A stretch of DNA of 64,000 nucleotides from Thalassospira marina (GCF_002844375.1 NZ_CP024200.1:664001-728000), one strand, 5' to 3'. Shown: positions 54,009-63,056, counted from the first letter of the stretch. Translations and numbers: made by a program. Notes: a model not told the origin generated them from the sequence alone.

Positions 54009-54815
54009 TCAGTTCCCCTTGGCAAGATCAAAGGCGATCTTTTCGATGTTCTGTAAAATGTCTTTCAGATGCGCGCGCAATGGTGCTGCGACAGTCTCGT
54101 CATAGGCAAAAGGCAGTTCTTCGCTGGCAAGATGGGTGGACTGGGCCAGTTCCATCTGCACGGCATGAATGTTTTCAGGCAGGTTGGCGTAATGGCGTGT
54201 TGTCCACCCGCCGCGGAACCGGCCGTTCAACACCGATGTAAACCCGATCGCGTTTTCGCACACATCGGCAACGGCGCGTTCAATGCGCGGGTCGCATGTG
54301 GTGCCACTATTGGTGCCGATATTGAAATCAGGCAGTTTTCCTTCAAACAGGAAGGGGATATGCGACCGGATCGAATGGCAATCATACAGCACGGCAACAC
54401 CGTGGATCGCCTTTACCCGGTCAATTTCCGCACGCAGGGCAGTATGATAGGGCGTATGAAACTGCTGCTGGCGGCGGGAAACTTCGGTTTCATCAGGTTC
54501 CTGCCCATCCTGCCAGATCGGTTTGCCGTCAAAATCGGTAACCGGCACCAGCCCGGTGGTGTTCTGCCCCGGATACAGGCTTTGCCCCGACGGGTCGCGG
54601 TTGGCATCAATCACGTAACGATGAAAAAGTGCCCGCACCGTGGTCGCACCGGGCAGCAGGCCATCATAAAGCCTGTGAATATGCCAATCGGTATCAGCCA
54701 GGATTTTGCCCGTGTCATTCAGCTTTTCACGTATATCGGCCGGAACGTCCGTTCCCGTATGCGGAAAGGCCAGAATCACCGGCGACGAACCCTGTTCAAC
54801 TTCAAAAACACTCAT
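54009..54815 (-). CDS. hutG: N-formylglutamate deformylase
   Basis: 268 residues. It releases formate from N-formyl-L-glutamate, the last step of the five-step histidine pathway that also uses HutF. Conserved parts are ILAFPHTGTDVP, DTDWHIHRLYD, DANRDPSG and VLYDCHSIRS. ATG 54815 has GGGAG about 10 bases upstream; an open frame to 54881 lacks one. First gene of the minus-strand hut operon, facing hutF across the HutC-type operator. Confidence 0.95.
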   Translation of the reverse strand: MSVFEVEQGSSPVILAFPHTGTDVPADIREKLNDTGKILADTDWHIHRLYDGLLPGATTVRALFHRYVIDANRDPSGQSLYPGQNTTGLVPVTDFDGKPIWQDGQEPDETEVSRRQQQFHTPYHTALRAEIDRVKAIHGVAVLYDCHSIRSHIPFLFEGKLPDFNIGTNSGTTCDPRIERAVADVCENAIGFTSVLNGRFRGGWTTRHYANLPENIHAVQMELAQSTHLASEELPFAYDETVAAPLRAHLKDILQNIEKIAFDLAKGN

Positions 54816-54947
54816 GCTGGAATATCTCCCGCCTCGTTTGAATGTCCGCAACCTGCTGTTTTTACGGCGATTTAACGCCACTCTTCACGCCGGTTGAAAA
54901 TTTTGCGGTCACCTGATTTGAACTTATGTCTTTTCCTTACTTGTTTT

Positions 54948-54961
54948 TATGTATATACATA
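54948..54961. promoter_or_regulatory. hutC binding site: HutC-type operator between hutG and hutF
   Basis: TATGTATATACATA is a perfect 14-base palindrome containing TGTATATACA, the known core bound by HutC repressors (GntR family). It sits 133 bases from the hutG start and 68 from the hutF start, so it can control both directions. Confidence 0.8.
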
Positions 54962-55028
54962 ATAGAAAGCAAAACAACACATTTCTTGCAGCCTTTCAAA
55001 AACAGGCGCTAACGGGAGATTTCGGGAC

Positions 55029-56375
55029 ATGGCAATGCTGCACGCAAAATCGCTTCTGGGTGAACATGGCTGGCAGAAAAATGTCCGGCTATCGGTTGAG
55101 AACGGCAAAATTGCCAATCTCGAAACCGGCGTCTCCCCTGCACCGGATGATGAATGCCATGCCGTAATCGTGCCCTCGATGCCCAACCTGCATAGCCATG
55201 CCTTTCAGCGGGCCATGGCAGGCCTGGCCGAAATGCGCAGCACCGGCAGCGACAGCTTCTGGAGCTGGCGCACCAACATGTATCATTTCGCCCTGTCCAT
55301 GACGCCCGATGATGTCGAAGCAGTTGCAAGCCAGCTTTATATGGAAATGCTCGAAGCCGGGTTTTCCCGGGTGGGCGAGTTCCATTACCTGCATCATGAC
55401 CGCGACGGCACACCCTTTGCCAATATTGGCGAAATGGCCGATCGTGTCGCCAGTGCGGCAGCCAGCACGGGCATTGATCTTACGCTGCTGCCGGTTTTTT
55501 ATGCCCATGCCGGGTTTGGCGGCACCGCGCCCAGCGAAGGCCAGCGCCGTTTCATCAATTCGGTTGAGCAGTTTGAAAAACTGATTGCCGCCTGCAATGC
55601 CACGGCCCAAAACCACGATGGCATGATTGTCGGCGTCGCCCCGCACAGCCTGCGCGCAGCCACCCCCGACGAACTGGCACGTGTGACCAAAATGGTGGGC
55701 AGCAACCCCATCCATATCCACATTGCCGAACAGTTGCTCGAGGTTAATGACTGCATCAATTGGTCGGGCCAGCGCCCGGTTGAATGGCTTCTCGACCATG
55801 CCGATCTGAGCAATCAATGGTGCCTGGTTCATGCCACGCACATGACGGAGGATGAAACCATCCGCATGGCGCGTGCCGGTGCCATTGCTGGCCTGTGCCC
55901 TATCACCGAAGGCAACCTTGGCGATGGCACCTTCCCGGCGGAAACATTTTTGGCCAATGGCGGCCTGTTTGGCATCGGCTCAGATTCCAATGTGCAAATC
56001 AGCATCCCGTCCGAACTGCGCCAGCTGGAATATTCCCAGCGCCTGCACCACAATTCGCGCAATGCCATTGCCAATGTGTCTTCCTCCACCGGGCGGACGA
56101 TTTTTGACCACGCCCTAAAAGGCGGCGCCCGCGCCCTTGCCACCGATTACGGCATTGCCGCAGGCAAAACCGCCAATTTCGTATCGCTTGATACCAGCGA
56201 GGCATCCTATCTTTCAGGCGATCATATCCTTGATGCCTGGATTTTTGCCGAAACCATCAAGGTGGATGATGTCTGGGTCCGCGGGCGCAAGGTTGTCACG
56301 CAGGGCCGCCACATTGCACGGGGTCAGATCGCACCGAAATTCCAGCAAACCATGAAAAACCTGCTGGCGAAATAA
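55029..56375 (+). CDS. hutF: formimidoylglutamate deiminase
   Basis: 448 residues, amidohydrolase superfamily. Converts N-formimino-L-glutamate to N-formyl-L-glutamate plus ammonia, the step before HutG. The zinc motif is NLHSHAFQ (His55, His57); a later His cluster is in IHIHIAEQ, and the metal Asp in IGSDSNVQ. The stretch SFWSWRTNMY is typical of HutF. It is divergent from hutG. Confidence 0.95.
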   Translation: MAMLHAKSLLGEHGWQKNVRLSVENGKIANLETGVSPAPDDECHAVIVPSMPNLHSHAFQRAMAGLAEMRSTGSDSFWSWRTNMYHFALSMTPDDVEAVASQLYMEMLEAGFSRVGEFHYLHHDRDGTPFANIGEMADRVASAAASTGIDLTLLPVFYAHAGFGGTAPSEGQRRFINSVEQFEKLIAACNATAQNHDGMIVGVAPHSLRAATPDELARVTKMVGSNPIHIHIAEQLLEVNDCINWSGQRPVEWLLDHADLSNQWCLVHATHMTEDETIRMARAGAIAGLCPITEGNLGDGTFPAETFLANGGLFGIGSDSNVQISIPSELRQLEYSQRLHHNSRNAIANVSSSTGRTIFDHALKGGARALATDYGIAAGKTANFVSLDTSEASYLSGDHILDAWIFAETIKVDDVWVRGRKVVTQGRHIARGQIAPKFQQTMKNLLAK

Positions 56376-56463
56376 ACGCAGGCGATCACGAGTTTGTTTT
56401 CCTTGGCGTTTGCGATCGGCTAAAAGGGTCGCAGGCAGCATAATCAGGAATGAAGCAGTATTC

Positions 56464-57207
56464 ATGCGGGCGAAAAAGGCACCTACCCTGCATCAGCAGA
56501 TCATAAATGACATCGAAGGATGCATTCTTTCCGGCGAATGGCCCCCGGGCCATCGCATCGCCAATGAACTGGACCTGGCCGAACAATATAAATGTTCGCG
56601 CATGACCGTGAACAAGGCCCTTGGCCAGCTTGCCAAGGCCAACCTGATTGAACGGCGCAAAAAATCGGGCAGCTTTGTCACCCAGCCGCAGGCGCAATCG
56701 GCCATTCTGGAAATTCACGATATCAAATCGGAAGTCCAGTCTTTGGGCCTGCCCTATGATTATGGCCGCTCATCGCGCACCAGCCGCAAGGCAACCCCGG
56801 CTGACATCAAAAATCTTGAACTGGGCGACAGTGCCGAGATCATTGAAATCATTGGCAAGCATTTCGCCGGGCCAAAGGTTTTCTGCCTAGAAGAACGCCT
56901 GATCAACCTTGCCGTCGTGCCCGAATCCCGCGACGAGGATTTTACCGAAACCGCACCCGGCCCCTGGTTAACCAGCCGCGTTCCCTGGACAACTGCCGAA
57001 CATCTGATCAAATCCGTCGGCGCAAGCGAACATTACGCCAAAGCACTGGAAATCGCCCCCGGCACAGCCTGCCTGGTTATTGAACGGCGAACCTGGAGCC
57101 ATAACGGCCCCGTTACCCATGTGCGACTGACCTATCCAGGCGACCGGCACGCGCTTGTGGCACGCTTTACCCCCACCGATCCCACGGGAAAATCATCTTC
57201 TTTTTAG
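56464..57207 (+). CDS. GntR-family regulator, HutC subfamily (paralog of hutC)
   Basis: 247 residues: winged helix with LHQQIINDIEGCILSGEWPP and CSRMTVNKALGQL, then a UTRA ligand domain (VFCLEERLINLAVVPE, CLVIERRTWS, VTHVRLTYPGDRH). It is clearly a relative of the hutC product but differs at many sites. It follows hutF in the same direction. I chose ATG 56464 since the protein then begins just before the helix-turn-helix; a TTG at 56410 would add 18 residues. Whether it senses urocanate or a different inducer is not known. Confidence 0.87.
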   Translation: MRAKKAPTLHQQIINDIEGCILSGEWPPGHRIANELDLAEQYKCSRMTVNKALGQLAKANLIERRKKSGSFVTQPQAQSAILEIHDIKSEVQSLGLPYDYGRSSRTSRKATPADIKNLELGDSAEIIEIIGKHFAGPKVFCLEERLINLAVVPESRDEDFTETAPGPWLTSRVPWTTAEHLIKSVGASEHYAKALEIAPGTACLVIERRTWSHNGPVTHVRLTYPGDRHALVARFTPTDPTGKSSSF

Positions 57208-57220
57208 TTCCATATACAAC
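57207..57220. promoter_or_regulatory. HutC-like half-palindromic site after the regulator gene
   Basis: GTTCCATATACAAC matches 12 of 14 bases of the palindrome GTTGTATATACAAC and matches the site at 58123-58136 at 13 of 14. It begins at the last base of the regulator's stop codon, between convergent genes, where no promoter is expected, so it may be a decoy or chance. Confidence 0.35.
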
Positions 57221-57249
57221 TTAGTGCGATTTTCAGCCTTTTGGATCGC

Positions 57250-58044
57250 CTAGGTTGTTTTTCCCTGACGGCTTTCAAGCCGATAACGCGTACCAGGGTA
57301 AATCAAACGCGCCGCCGAAACGATTCCACTGCCCGACCATGTCCGGCGGCGGATCATCAAGCAGGGTTCATTTTGCAGGATAACCAACAGTTTAGCTTCC
57401 CATGGCTGCGCCAGGATCGACTCGACAACATGTTCCGACCCGGTAAGGGGTGCCACCTGCGACAAATAGACATTCGGTGTGATAACCGAGAAATCCTGCG
57501 ACAGGTAATCCGGCACCAGTTCCGGGTTAACAAAGCGATCCTCGATCTGGACAGGCACATCATTTTCGCGATGCACAATAAGAGAATGCAAAACCGGCGC
57601 ACCAATAGGCACATCAAGGGCATCAGCCACATCGGGCGATGCTGCCTGGTCGGCCAGAACCACCACAGAAGCCGCATGAATATTGCCACGTTCGGCAATT
57701 TCCTCGGCAATGTTGCGCACCTCAAAAAGCGCGGAATAGCCCTTCTTTTGCGCCACAAACGAACCTACGCCCTGCACACGCACAAGCTCGCCCTCATGCG
57801 CCAGTTCGCGCAACGCCCGGTTGGCTGTCATCTTGCTGATGCCCAGCTCTGCAACCAGTTCATTCTCGGACGGGATTCGGTGGTTTGGCGGCCATTCTCC
57901 CCGATGGATTCGGTCCAGAATAAGCTGCTTTACCTCAAGATACAGGGGCCCGCCGCCTTCACGGCCGTCCCGCAACGTCTCGCCAGCAAATAATGCGCTC
58001 GCCTGTTTGTGCCGGGTTGGCCGCTTTCCGTTGATTTTTGTCAT
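57250..58044 (-). CDS. hutC: histidine utilisation repressor
   Basis: 264 residues. The winged helix reads PLYLEVKQLILDRIHRGEWP with SKMTANRALRELAHEGELVR, and the UTRA domain has SALFEVRNIAEEIAERG, PVQIEDRFVNP and IRRRTWSGSGIVSAARLIYP, the typical HutC form. It represses hut genes until urocanate accumulates. ATG 58044 has CAGGAA upstream. It is divergent from the ABC importer operon, and an operator-like site lies between them. Confidence 0.93.
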   Translation of the reverse strand: MTKINGKRPTRHKQASALFAGETLRDGREGGGPLYLEVKQLILDRIHRGEWPPNHRIPSENELVAELGISKMTANRALRELAHEGELVRVQGVGSFVAQKKGYSALFEVRNIAEEIAERGNIHAASVVVLADQAASPDVADALDVPIGAPVLHSLIVHRENDVPVQIEDRFVNPELVPDYLSQDFSVITPNVYLSQVAPLTGSEHVVESILAQPWEAKLLVILQNEPCLMIRRRTWSGSGIVSAARLIYPGTRYRLESRQGKTT

Positions 58045-58122
58045 TATAACCCGTTCCTGCGTAGTTTTTGCACTGCACATATAATACACTTTTTGTTTGA
58101 TGAGCGTAAAAAAGTGTCATAT

Positions 58123-58136
58123 GTTACATATACAAC
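58123..58136. promoter_or_regulatory. HutC-like site in the hutC/importer divergent promoter
   Basis: GTTACATATACAAC fits GTTGTATATACAAC at 12 of 14 bases, 79 bases from the hutC start and 118 from the importer start. It suggests autoregulation of hutC and control of the importer and HutH-like genes. Confidence 0.5.
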
Positions 58137-58253
58137 CACAGACGAAATAGTTCCAGCCGCCCCTGACCGCGATAAGCCGTTAGAAAAACATATCAGGGTA
58201 TGGCGGAATTTATCAGGGCCAATTCGCTTCATTCGTTCGAAGGAGACCTCTCA

Positions 58254-59099
58254 ATGAAGTTCAAGTCAGTTCTTATGGCAGCCGCTGCACTTTGCGCTGT
58301 CGCCGGCGTGACCCCGTCACAGGCAAAAGAATGGAAAAACGTTACGATCACGCTGGAAGGTGCCTATGCACCCTGGAACAGCACCAACCCCGACGGGTCG
58401 CTGGGCGGGTTTGAACCCGAACTGGCCGAATATCTGTGCAACCACATGAAAGTGGAATGCACGCTGGTCGCCTCGGACTGGGACAGCATGATTACCAGCC
58501 TCAATGCCGGCAAATATGATGTCGTCATGGATGCCCTTTCCATCACGCCGGAACGTGAAAAAGTCATCGCGTTCTCGATCCCCTATGCCAACACCCACGC
58601 CGCCTTTGCCGCCCCGGCCGAAAGCGATTATGCACAGGCCATCGGCACTGGCGAAATCGTGAAAATGGCACCGGATTATTCCGGCGGCAAAGAACAGATC
58701 GATGCCCTGCGCAAGGCATTTGATGGCGCAACCATCGGCATCCAGGCCGCAACGGTTTATGCCAAATTCATCTATGACAATTTCAAGGATGTCGCGACCA
58801 TCCGCGAATACAAAACCGGTGCGGAACGCGACCTTGACCTGCAGACCGGCCGTATCGACCTTGGCTTTGACGACACCACCAACCTGCTGGCATCGTTTAA
58901 AACCTCGGACGAAGCCATGGCCATTACCGGCCCGGAAATTGCCGGTAACGTCTTTGGCACCGGCGAAGGCCTTGGCCTGCGCAAGGAAGACACCGAACTT
59001 AAAGCCATGTTCGATGATGCCATCAAGGCAGCCCTTGCTGATGGCACTGTGAAAAAGCTGTCCATGAAGTGGTTTGGCACCGACGTCAGCCCTGAATAA
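58254..59099 (+). CDS. polar amino-acid ABC transporter binding protein (HisJ/ArgT-like)
   Basis: 281 residues with a Sec signal peptide (end near PSQAKE, residue 24). Family 3 solute-binding fold: EGAYAPWNSTNPDGSLGGFE, DWDSMITSLNAGKYDVVMD and SITPEREKVIAFS are its standard ligand-site segments. AAGGAG lies before ATG 58254. First gene of an importer operon near hutC, so histidine or urocanate is the probable cargo; lysine/arginine/ornithine are alternatives. Confidence 0.9.
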   Translation: MKFKSVLMAAAALCAVAGVTPSQAKEWKNVTITLEGAYAPWNSTNPDGSLGGFEPELAEYLCNHMKVECTLVASDWDSMITSLNAGKYDVVMDALSITPEREKVIAFSIPYANTHAAFAAPAESDYAQAIGTGEIVKMAPDYSGGKEQIDALRKAFDGATIGIQAATVYAKFIYDNFKDVATIREYKTGAERDLDLQTGRIDLGFDDTTNLLASFKTSDEAMAITGPEIAGNVFGTGEGLGLRKEDTELKAMFDDAIKAALADGTVKKLSMKWFGTDVSPE

Positions 59100-59115
59100 C
59101 AGCCACGACTATTGT

Positions 59116-59168
59116 GGCGGAAAGCACAGCCCTGCCTTTGCATGACAGACGTGCTTTCCGCCCGTTTT
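59116..59168 (+). terminator. hairpin after the binding-protein gene
   Basis: GGCGGAAAGCAC (59116-59127) pairs perfectly with GTGCTTTCCGCC (59151-59162), followed by CGTTTTCC. It is strong enough to end many transcripts and would leave the binding protein in excess over the membrane parts. Confidence 0.75.
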
Positions 59169-59250
59169 CCTTCGTTGTTACTGTTCCAGGTTTCAAACCT
59201 ATAAACGCAGCAACATTCCCAAGCCGTCCCGGAACACGAAGGCCTGGCAA

Positions 59251-59973
59251 ATGGAATTTTTCGAACTTCTTGGCTTTGGGGCCAAGGGCTGGGGTGCCCT
59301 TATCCTCACCGGCATGCTGCTTACGCTGTGCGTCACCCTGGCGTCCCTTGCCATCGGTGCATTGATCGGCGCCCTGATCGCGGCAGCCAAATTATCCGAC
59401 ATCTGGTGGTTTCGCGTGCTGGGCACGACCTACACCACCATTTTTCGCGGCGTCCCCGAACTTCTCATCATTTACCTGATCTATTTTGGCGGCTCGACAG
59501 CGGTTACCGCCATTGGCCACGCCATGGGGATCGAAGGCTTTTTGGGTATGCCGTCCTTTCTGGCCGGTGCGCTGGCCGTTGGTCTTATTTCCGGTGCCTA
59601 TCAGGCCGAAGTTTACCGTGGTGCCTATCGCGCCATTCCGCGTGGCGAGATCGAGGCGGCATCCTCCATTGGCATGCCCCCGCTGCGGTGCCTGCGCCGT
59701 ATCATTCTGCCCCAGGTCCTGCGCTTTGCCATTCCCGGTCTGAACAATGTCTGGCAGCTCTCGCTTAAGGATTCAGCGCTGATCTCGGTGACCGGCCTTG
59801 CCGAACTGATGCGCACAACCCAGGTCGCCGCCGGATCCACCCGCCAGTATTTCATGTTCTATATCGTTGGCGGGCTGCTTTACCTGGTGCTGACCAGCTT
59901 TTCCGAACGCGTCTTTAACAGTGCGGAACGTCGCAGCAACAAATCCATGCCGCGCGGCATGGGTCAGGTTTGA
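59251..59973 (+). CDS. amino-acid ABC transporter permease (HisQ-like)
   Basis: 240 residues, five membrane segments. The conserved loop is RAIPRGEIEAASSIGMPPLR and TTIFRGVPELLIIYLIYFG marks the HisQ/ArtQ type. It follows the binding-protein gene after a 150-base gap with a hairpin. Confidence 0.92.
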   Translation: MEFFELLGFGAKGWGALILTGMLLTLCVTLASLAIGALIGALIAAAKLSDIWWFRVLGTTYTTIFRGVPELLIIYLIYFGGSTAVTAIGHAMGIEGFLGMPSFLAGALAVGLISGAYQAEVYRGAYRAIPRGEIEAASSIGMPPLRCLRRIILPQVLRFAIPGLNNVWQLSLKDSALISVTGLAELMRTTQVAAGSTRQYFMFYIVGGLLYLVLTSFSERVFNSAERRSNKSMPRGMGQV

Positions 59974-59982
59974 GGTCAGGTC

Positions 59983-60717
59983 ATGGATTTTGAATTTCTG
60001 TTTTCGACCATGAAAGCCCTGCTTGAAGCAACGCCGACCACCCTTGGCCTGTTTTCGCTTTCGGTCTTTTTTGGTTGCCTGCTGGCACTTGTCATTGTCA
60101 CCATGCGTGTCAGTCACAATGCATTCGCGCGCAATTTCGCCAAAGGCTATATCTTTGTTTTTCGCGGTTCCCCGCTTCTGATCCAAATGTTTCTGGTCTT
60201 TTACGGGCTGGGTCAGTTTGGCGTTATCCGCCACAGCTTTGTCTGGCCTGCATTGCGCGAACCGTTTGTATGTGCCGTGCTATCGCTGACACTTTGCACG
60301 GCGGGTTATTCAGCCGAAATTTTCCGAAGCGGCCTTCGCGCCGTCCCGCCGGGCGAGGTTGAAGCCGCGCGTGCCACCGGGATGTCGGGCTTTTTGCTGC
60401 TGCGTCGCATCATTGCGCCCATCGCCCTTCGCCATGCCCTGCCCGCCTATTCGACCGAAATTGTCCTGATGGTCAAGTCAACCGCGCTGGCAAGCCTGGT
60501 AACGGTTTGGGAAATTACCGGTGTGGCCCAGCGGTTGATTTCGCAAACCTACCGCACGATGGAAGTTTTCCTGTGTGCTGCGGCCCTTTATCTGCTGCTG
60601 AATTTCATCATCCTGCAGGTTCTGGCCATTCTGGAAAACCGGTTAAACCGCCATCATCGCCGCCCGACGGAACGCAAACCGTCCGTGATGACCGCCCTGT
60701 TTGGCGCCCGCCCCTAA
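59983..60717 (+). CDS. amino-acid ABC transporter permease (HisM-like)
   Basis: 244 residues, five membrane segments. VFRGSPLLIQMFLVFYGLGQ and the ATPase-contact loop LRAVPPGEVEAARATGMSGF mark the HisM type. It starts nine bases after the first permease and would form a heterodimer with it. Confidence 0.92.
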   Translation: MDFEFLFSTMKALLEATPTTLGLFSLSVFFGCLLALVIVTMRVSHNAFARNFAKGYIFVFRGSPLLIQMFLVFYGLGQFGVIRHSFVWPALREPFVCAVLSLTLCTAGYSAEIFRSGLRAVPPGEVEAARATGMSGFLLLRRIIAPIALRHALPAYSTEIVLMVKSTALASLVTVWEITGVAQRLISQTYRTMEVFLCAAALYLLLNFIILQVLAILENRLNRHHRRPTERKPSVMTALFGARP

Positions 60718-60757
60718 CCGGGCCGTGATTGCGCCCCTTTCATAAAAGGATCGACCC

Positions 60758-61543
60758 ATGTCAGCCACCCCACGGCTTTCCGTTCGCAATATCCGCAAAA
60801 GCTTTGGCGCCCACGAAGTCCTTCGCGGCATTTCCCTTGATGCCCATGATGGCGATGTCATCAGTGTGCTGGGTGCCAGTGGCTCTGGCAAATCCACCTT
60901 CCTGCGTTGCATCAACATGCTTGAAACCGCCGATGACGGGGACGTGATTGTCAGTGGTGAAGAAATCACCATGAAAACCACCAGCCGTGGCCGGGGTGCT
61001 GCCAGCCGCAAACAGCTGGACCGCATCCGCACCGAACTGGGCATGGTGTTTCAGTCCTTTAACCTGTGGTCACACATGACCATTCTGGAAAACATCATCG
61101 AAGGCCCGGTTCACGTGCAAAAACGTCCGCGCGCCGAATGCATCGCCGAGGCCGAAGCCCTGCTGGAAAAGGTCGGCATTGCAGACCGCAAGGATTATTA
61201 TCCTGCCCATCTTTCCGGCGGGCAAAAGCAGCGTGCCGCCATTGCCCGTTCGCTTGCCATGAAGCCAAAGGTCATTTTGTTTGATGAACCGACATCGGCA
61301 CTGGACCCCGAACTGGTGGGCGAAGTGCTGCGCGTGATGCGCGATCTGGCGGCGGATAAAATGACGATGCTGGTCGTTACCCATGAAATGGGCTTTGCAC
61401 GCAATGTGTCAAACCGTGTGATTTTCATGCGCGAAGGCCAGATCGATTGTGAAGGCACCCCTGACGAAATGTTTGGCGGTCAGGGTTCCCCCTATTTCCA
61501 GCAATTCATCCGTCACATGGAAACCGAAAATGACGCTGCCTGA
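60758..61543 (+). CDS. amino-acid ABC transporter ATP-binding protein (HisP-like)
   Basis: 261 residues with Walker A GASGSGKST, signature LSGGQKQRAAIARSL, Walker B VILFDEPTSALDPE and switch His in VVTHEMGFA. The loop NLWSHMTILENIIEGPVHV is typical of HisP. Its end overlaps the start of the HutH-like gene by 14 bases, so both are translated from one message. Confidence 0.95.
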   Translation: MSATPRLSVRNIRKSFGAHEVLRGISLDAHDGDVISVLGASGSGKSTFLRCINMLETADDGDVIVSGEEITMKTTSRGRGAASRKQLDRIRTELGMVFQSFNLWSHMTILENIIEGPVHVQKRPRAECIAEAEALLEKVGIADRKDYYPAHLSGGQKQRAAIARSLAMKPKVILFDEPTSALDPELVGEVLRVMRDLAADKMTMLVVTHEMGFARNVSNRVIFMREGQIDCEGTPDEMFGGQGSPYFQQFIRHMETENDAA

Positions 61544-63056
61544 TATTGTCCTTGATATCGGTCTGACCTGGCGCGAAATCGCCGCCATTGCCAATGGTGC
61601 CCCCCTGACCCTGGCCGATGCCCCAAACGGGCGCATTGAGAAGGGCCGTAAAATCGTCAATGCGCTGGTGGATCGCGGCATTCGCGCCTATGGCGTGACC
61701 ACCGGTGTTGGCGCCCTTGCCGATACGGTCGTGGATCGCAGTGCGCAGGCGCAACTTTCGCGCAACATCATCCTCAGCCATGCCTGTGGCACCGGGCCAT
61801 TGCTGCCAGCCCCGGCGGTGCGCGCCATTATTGCGGCACAAATCAACAATTTCGCCCACGGCTATTCCGGCATTTGCCCGGAAACCGTGGCCGCCCTGCA
61901 GGCCCTTCTAAACCATGACTGCATCCCTGCCGTCCCCTCCAAGGGATCGGCGGGTTATCTGGTGCATATGGCCCATATCGCACTGGTACTGATCGGCGAA
62001 GGCCGCGCCATGCTTGATGGGCAAATGCTTTCAGGTGCCGATGCGCTGGCGAAAATCGGCCAAAAACCGCTGACCTTGCAGGCAAAAGAAGGGCTTAGCC
62101 TGGTAAATGGCACGTCCTGTTCGGCAGGTTTAGGGTCCTTTGCGCTGGCACGCGCCTATCGGCTGGCCGATTGGGCCGATGCGGTTGCCGCCAGCACACT
62201 TGAATCATCGGGTGCGCAAATGGCGGCCTTTGATGCCGATATTCTGGCATTGCGCAAATCGGCGGGCATTCAAAAGGTTGGTGCAACCCTGCGCGCCCGT
62301 CTGGCGCAAAGCCGCCATATTGACCAGTCCTATGCCAAACGCACGCAGGATGCGCTTAGCCTGCGGGCAACGCCGCACGCGCACGGTGCGGTACGCGATG
62401 TATTTTCCAATACGGCTGATATCGTCGATCAGGAACTGGCATCGGTTACGGATAACCCCATTGTTCACGGGTCGCCCGAAGACCCCAAAGTCGCCTCCGA
62501 GGCACATGCCGTTGCCCCGGCACTGGCATTGGCACTTGATGGCCTGGCAATTGCCATTTCCCAGCTTTCCATGCTGTCCGAACGTCGGCTGGACCGGCTG
62601 GTAAACCCGCTGGTCAGTGGCCTGCCACCGTTTTTAACCAGCGACCCTGGTGTGGGGTCGGGTTTGATGATTGCCCAATATACGGCCGCTGCCCTAGCGG
62701 CTGAAAACCGGCGCCTTGGTGCCCCGGCCAGCCTTGATGGCGGCATCACATCCGCCCTGCAGGAAGATTATCTGGCACATCCCACGGCAGCGGCCAATAA
62801 ACTGTTGCAGGTGCTTGATAATACCGAACAGGTCCTTGCGATCGAGCTTCTGGCGGCTGTACAGGCATCGGACCTGATATCGACAGACCCGGCCGATGGC
62901 GTAAAAATGCGTGCACCGGGCACCAATGCCATTTATCAACAGGTTCGTGATTTACTGCCTTCGTACGGCGATGACCATGCCCTTGCCACCGATCTGGAAG
63001 CCCTACGCACCCTGATCGCCACCGAGGAACCGGCCCCCATCCCGTCATTGCCGTAA
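61530..63056 (+). CDS. histidine ammonia-lyase family protein lacking the MIO triad
   Basis: 508 residues, the normal HutH length and fold family. Kept are YGVTTGVGA (Tyr54), LVNGTS (Asn193), QDALSLR with Arg279, TDNPIV and QED (411-413). But the segment that makes the electrophile MIO, normally GSVGASGDLAPLAH, here reads GSAGYLVHMAH (139-149): three residues shorter and with no Ala-Ser-Gly. The Tyr normally in QDxYSLR is Leu, and Asn before QED is also Leu. The reading frame is unbroken. It is unlikely to be an ordinary histidase; it may bind or convert histidine-like compounds by another chemistry or be a regulator. It is coupled to the ABC importer. Confidence 0.85.
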   Translation: MTLPDIVLDIGLTWREIAAIANGAPLTLADAPNGRIEKGRKIVNALVDRGIRAYGVTTGVGALADTVVDRSAQAQLSRNIILSHACGTGPLLPAPAVRAIIAAQINNFAHGYSGICPETVAALQALLNHDCIPAVPSKGSAGYLVHMAHIALVLIGEGRAMLDGQMLSGADALAKIGQKPLTLQAKEGLSLVNGTSCSAGLGSFALARAYRLADWADAVAASTLESSGAQMAAFDADILALRKSAGIQKVGATLRARLAQSRHIDQSYAKRTQDALSLRATPHAHGAVRDVFSNTADIVDQELASVTDNPIVHGSPEDPKVASEAHAVAPALALALDGLAIAISQLSMLSERRLDRLVNPLVSGLPPFLTSDPGVGSGLMIAQYTAAALAAENRRLGAPASLDGGITSALQEDYLAHPTAAANKLLQVLDNTEQVLAIELLAAVQASDLISTDPADGVKMRAPGTNAIYQQVRDLLPSYGDDHALATDLEALRTLIATEEPAPIPSLP

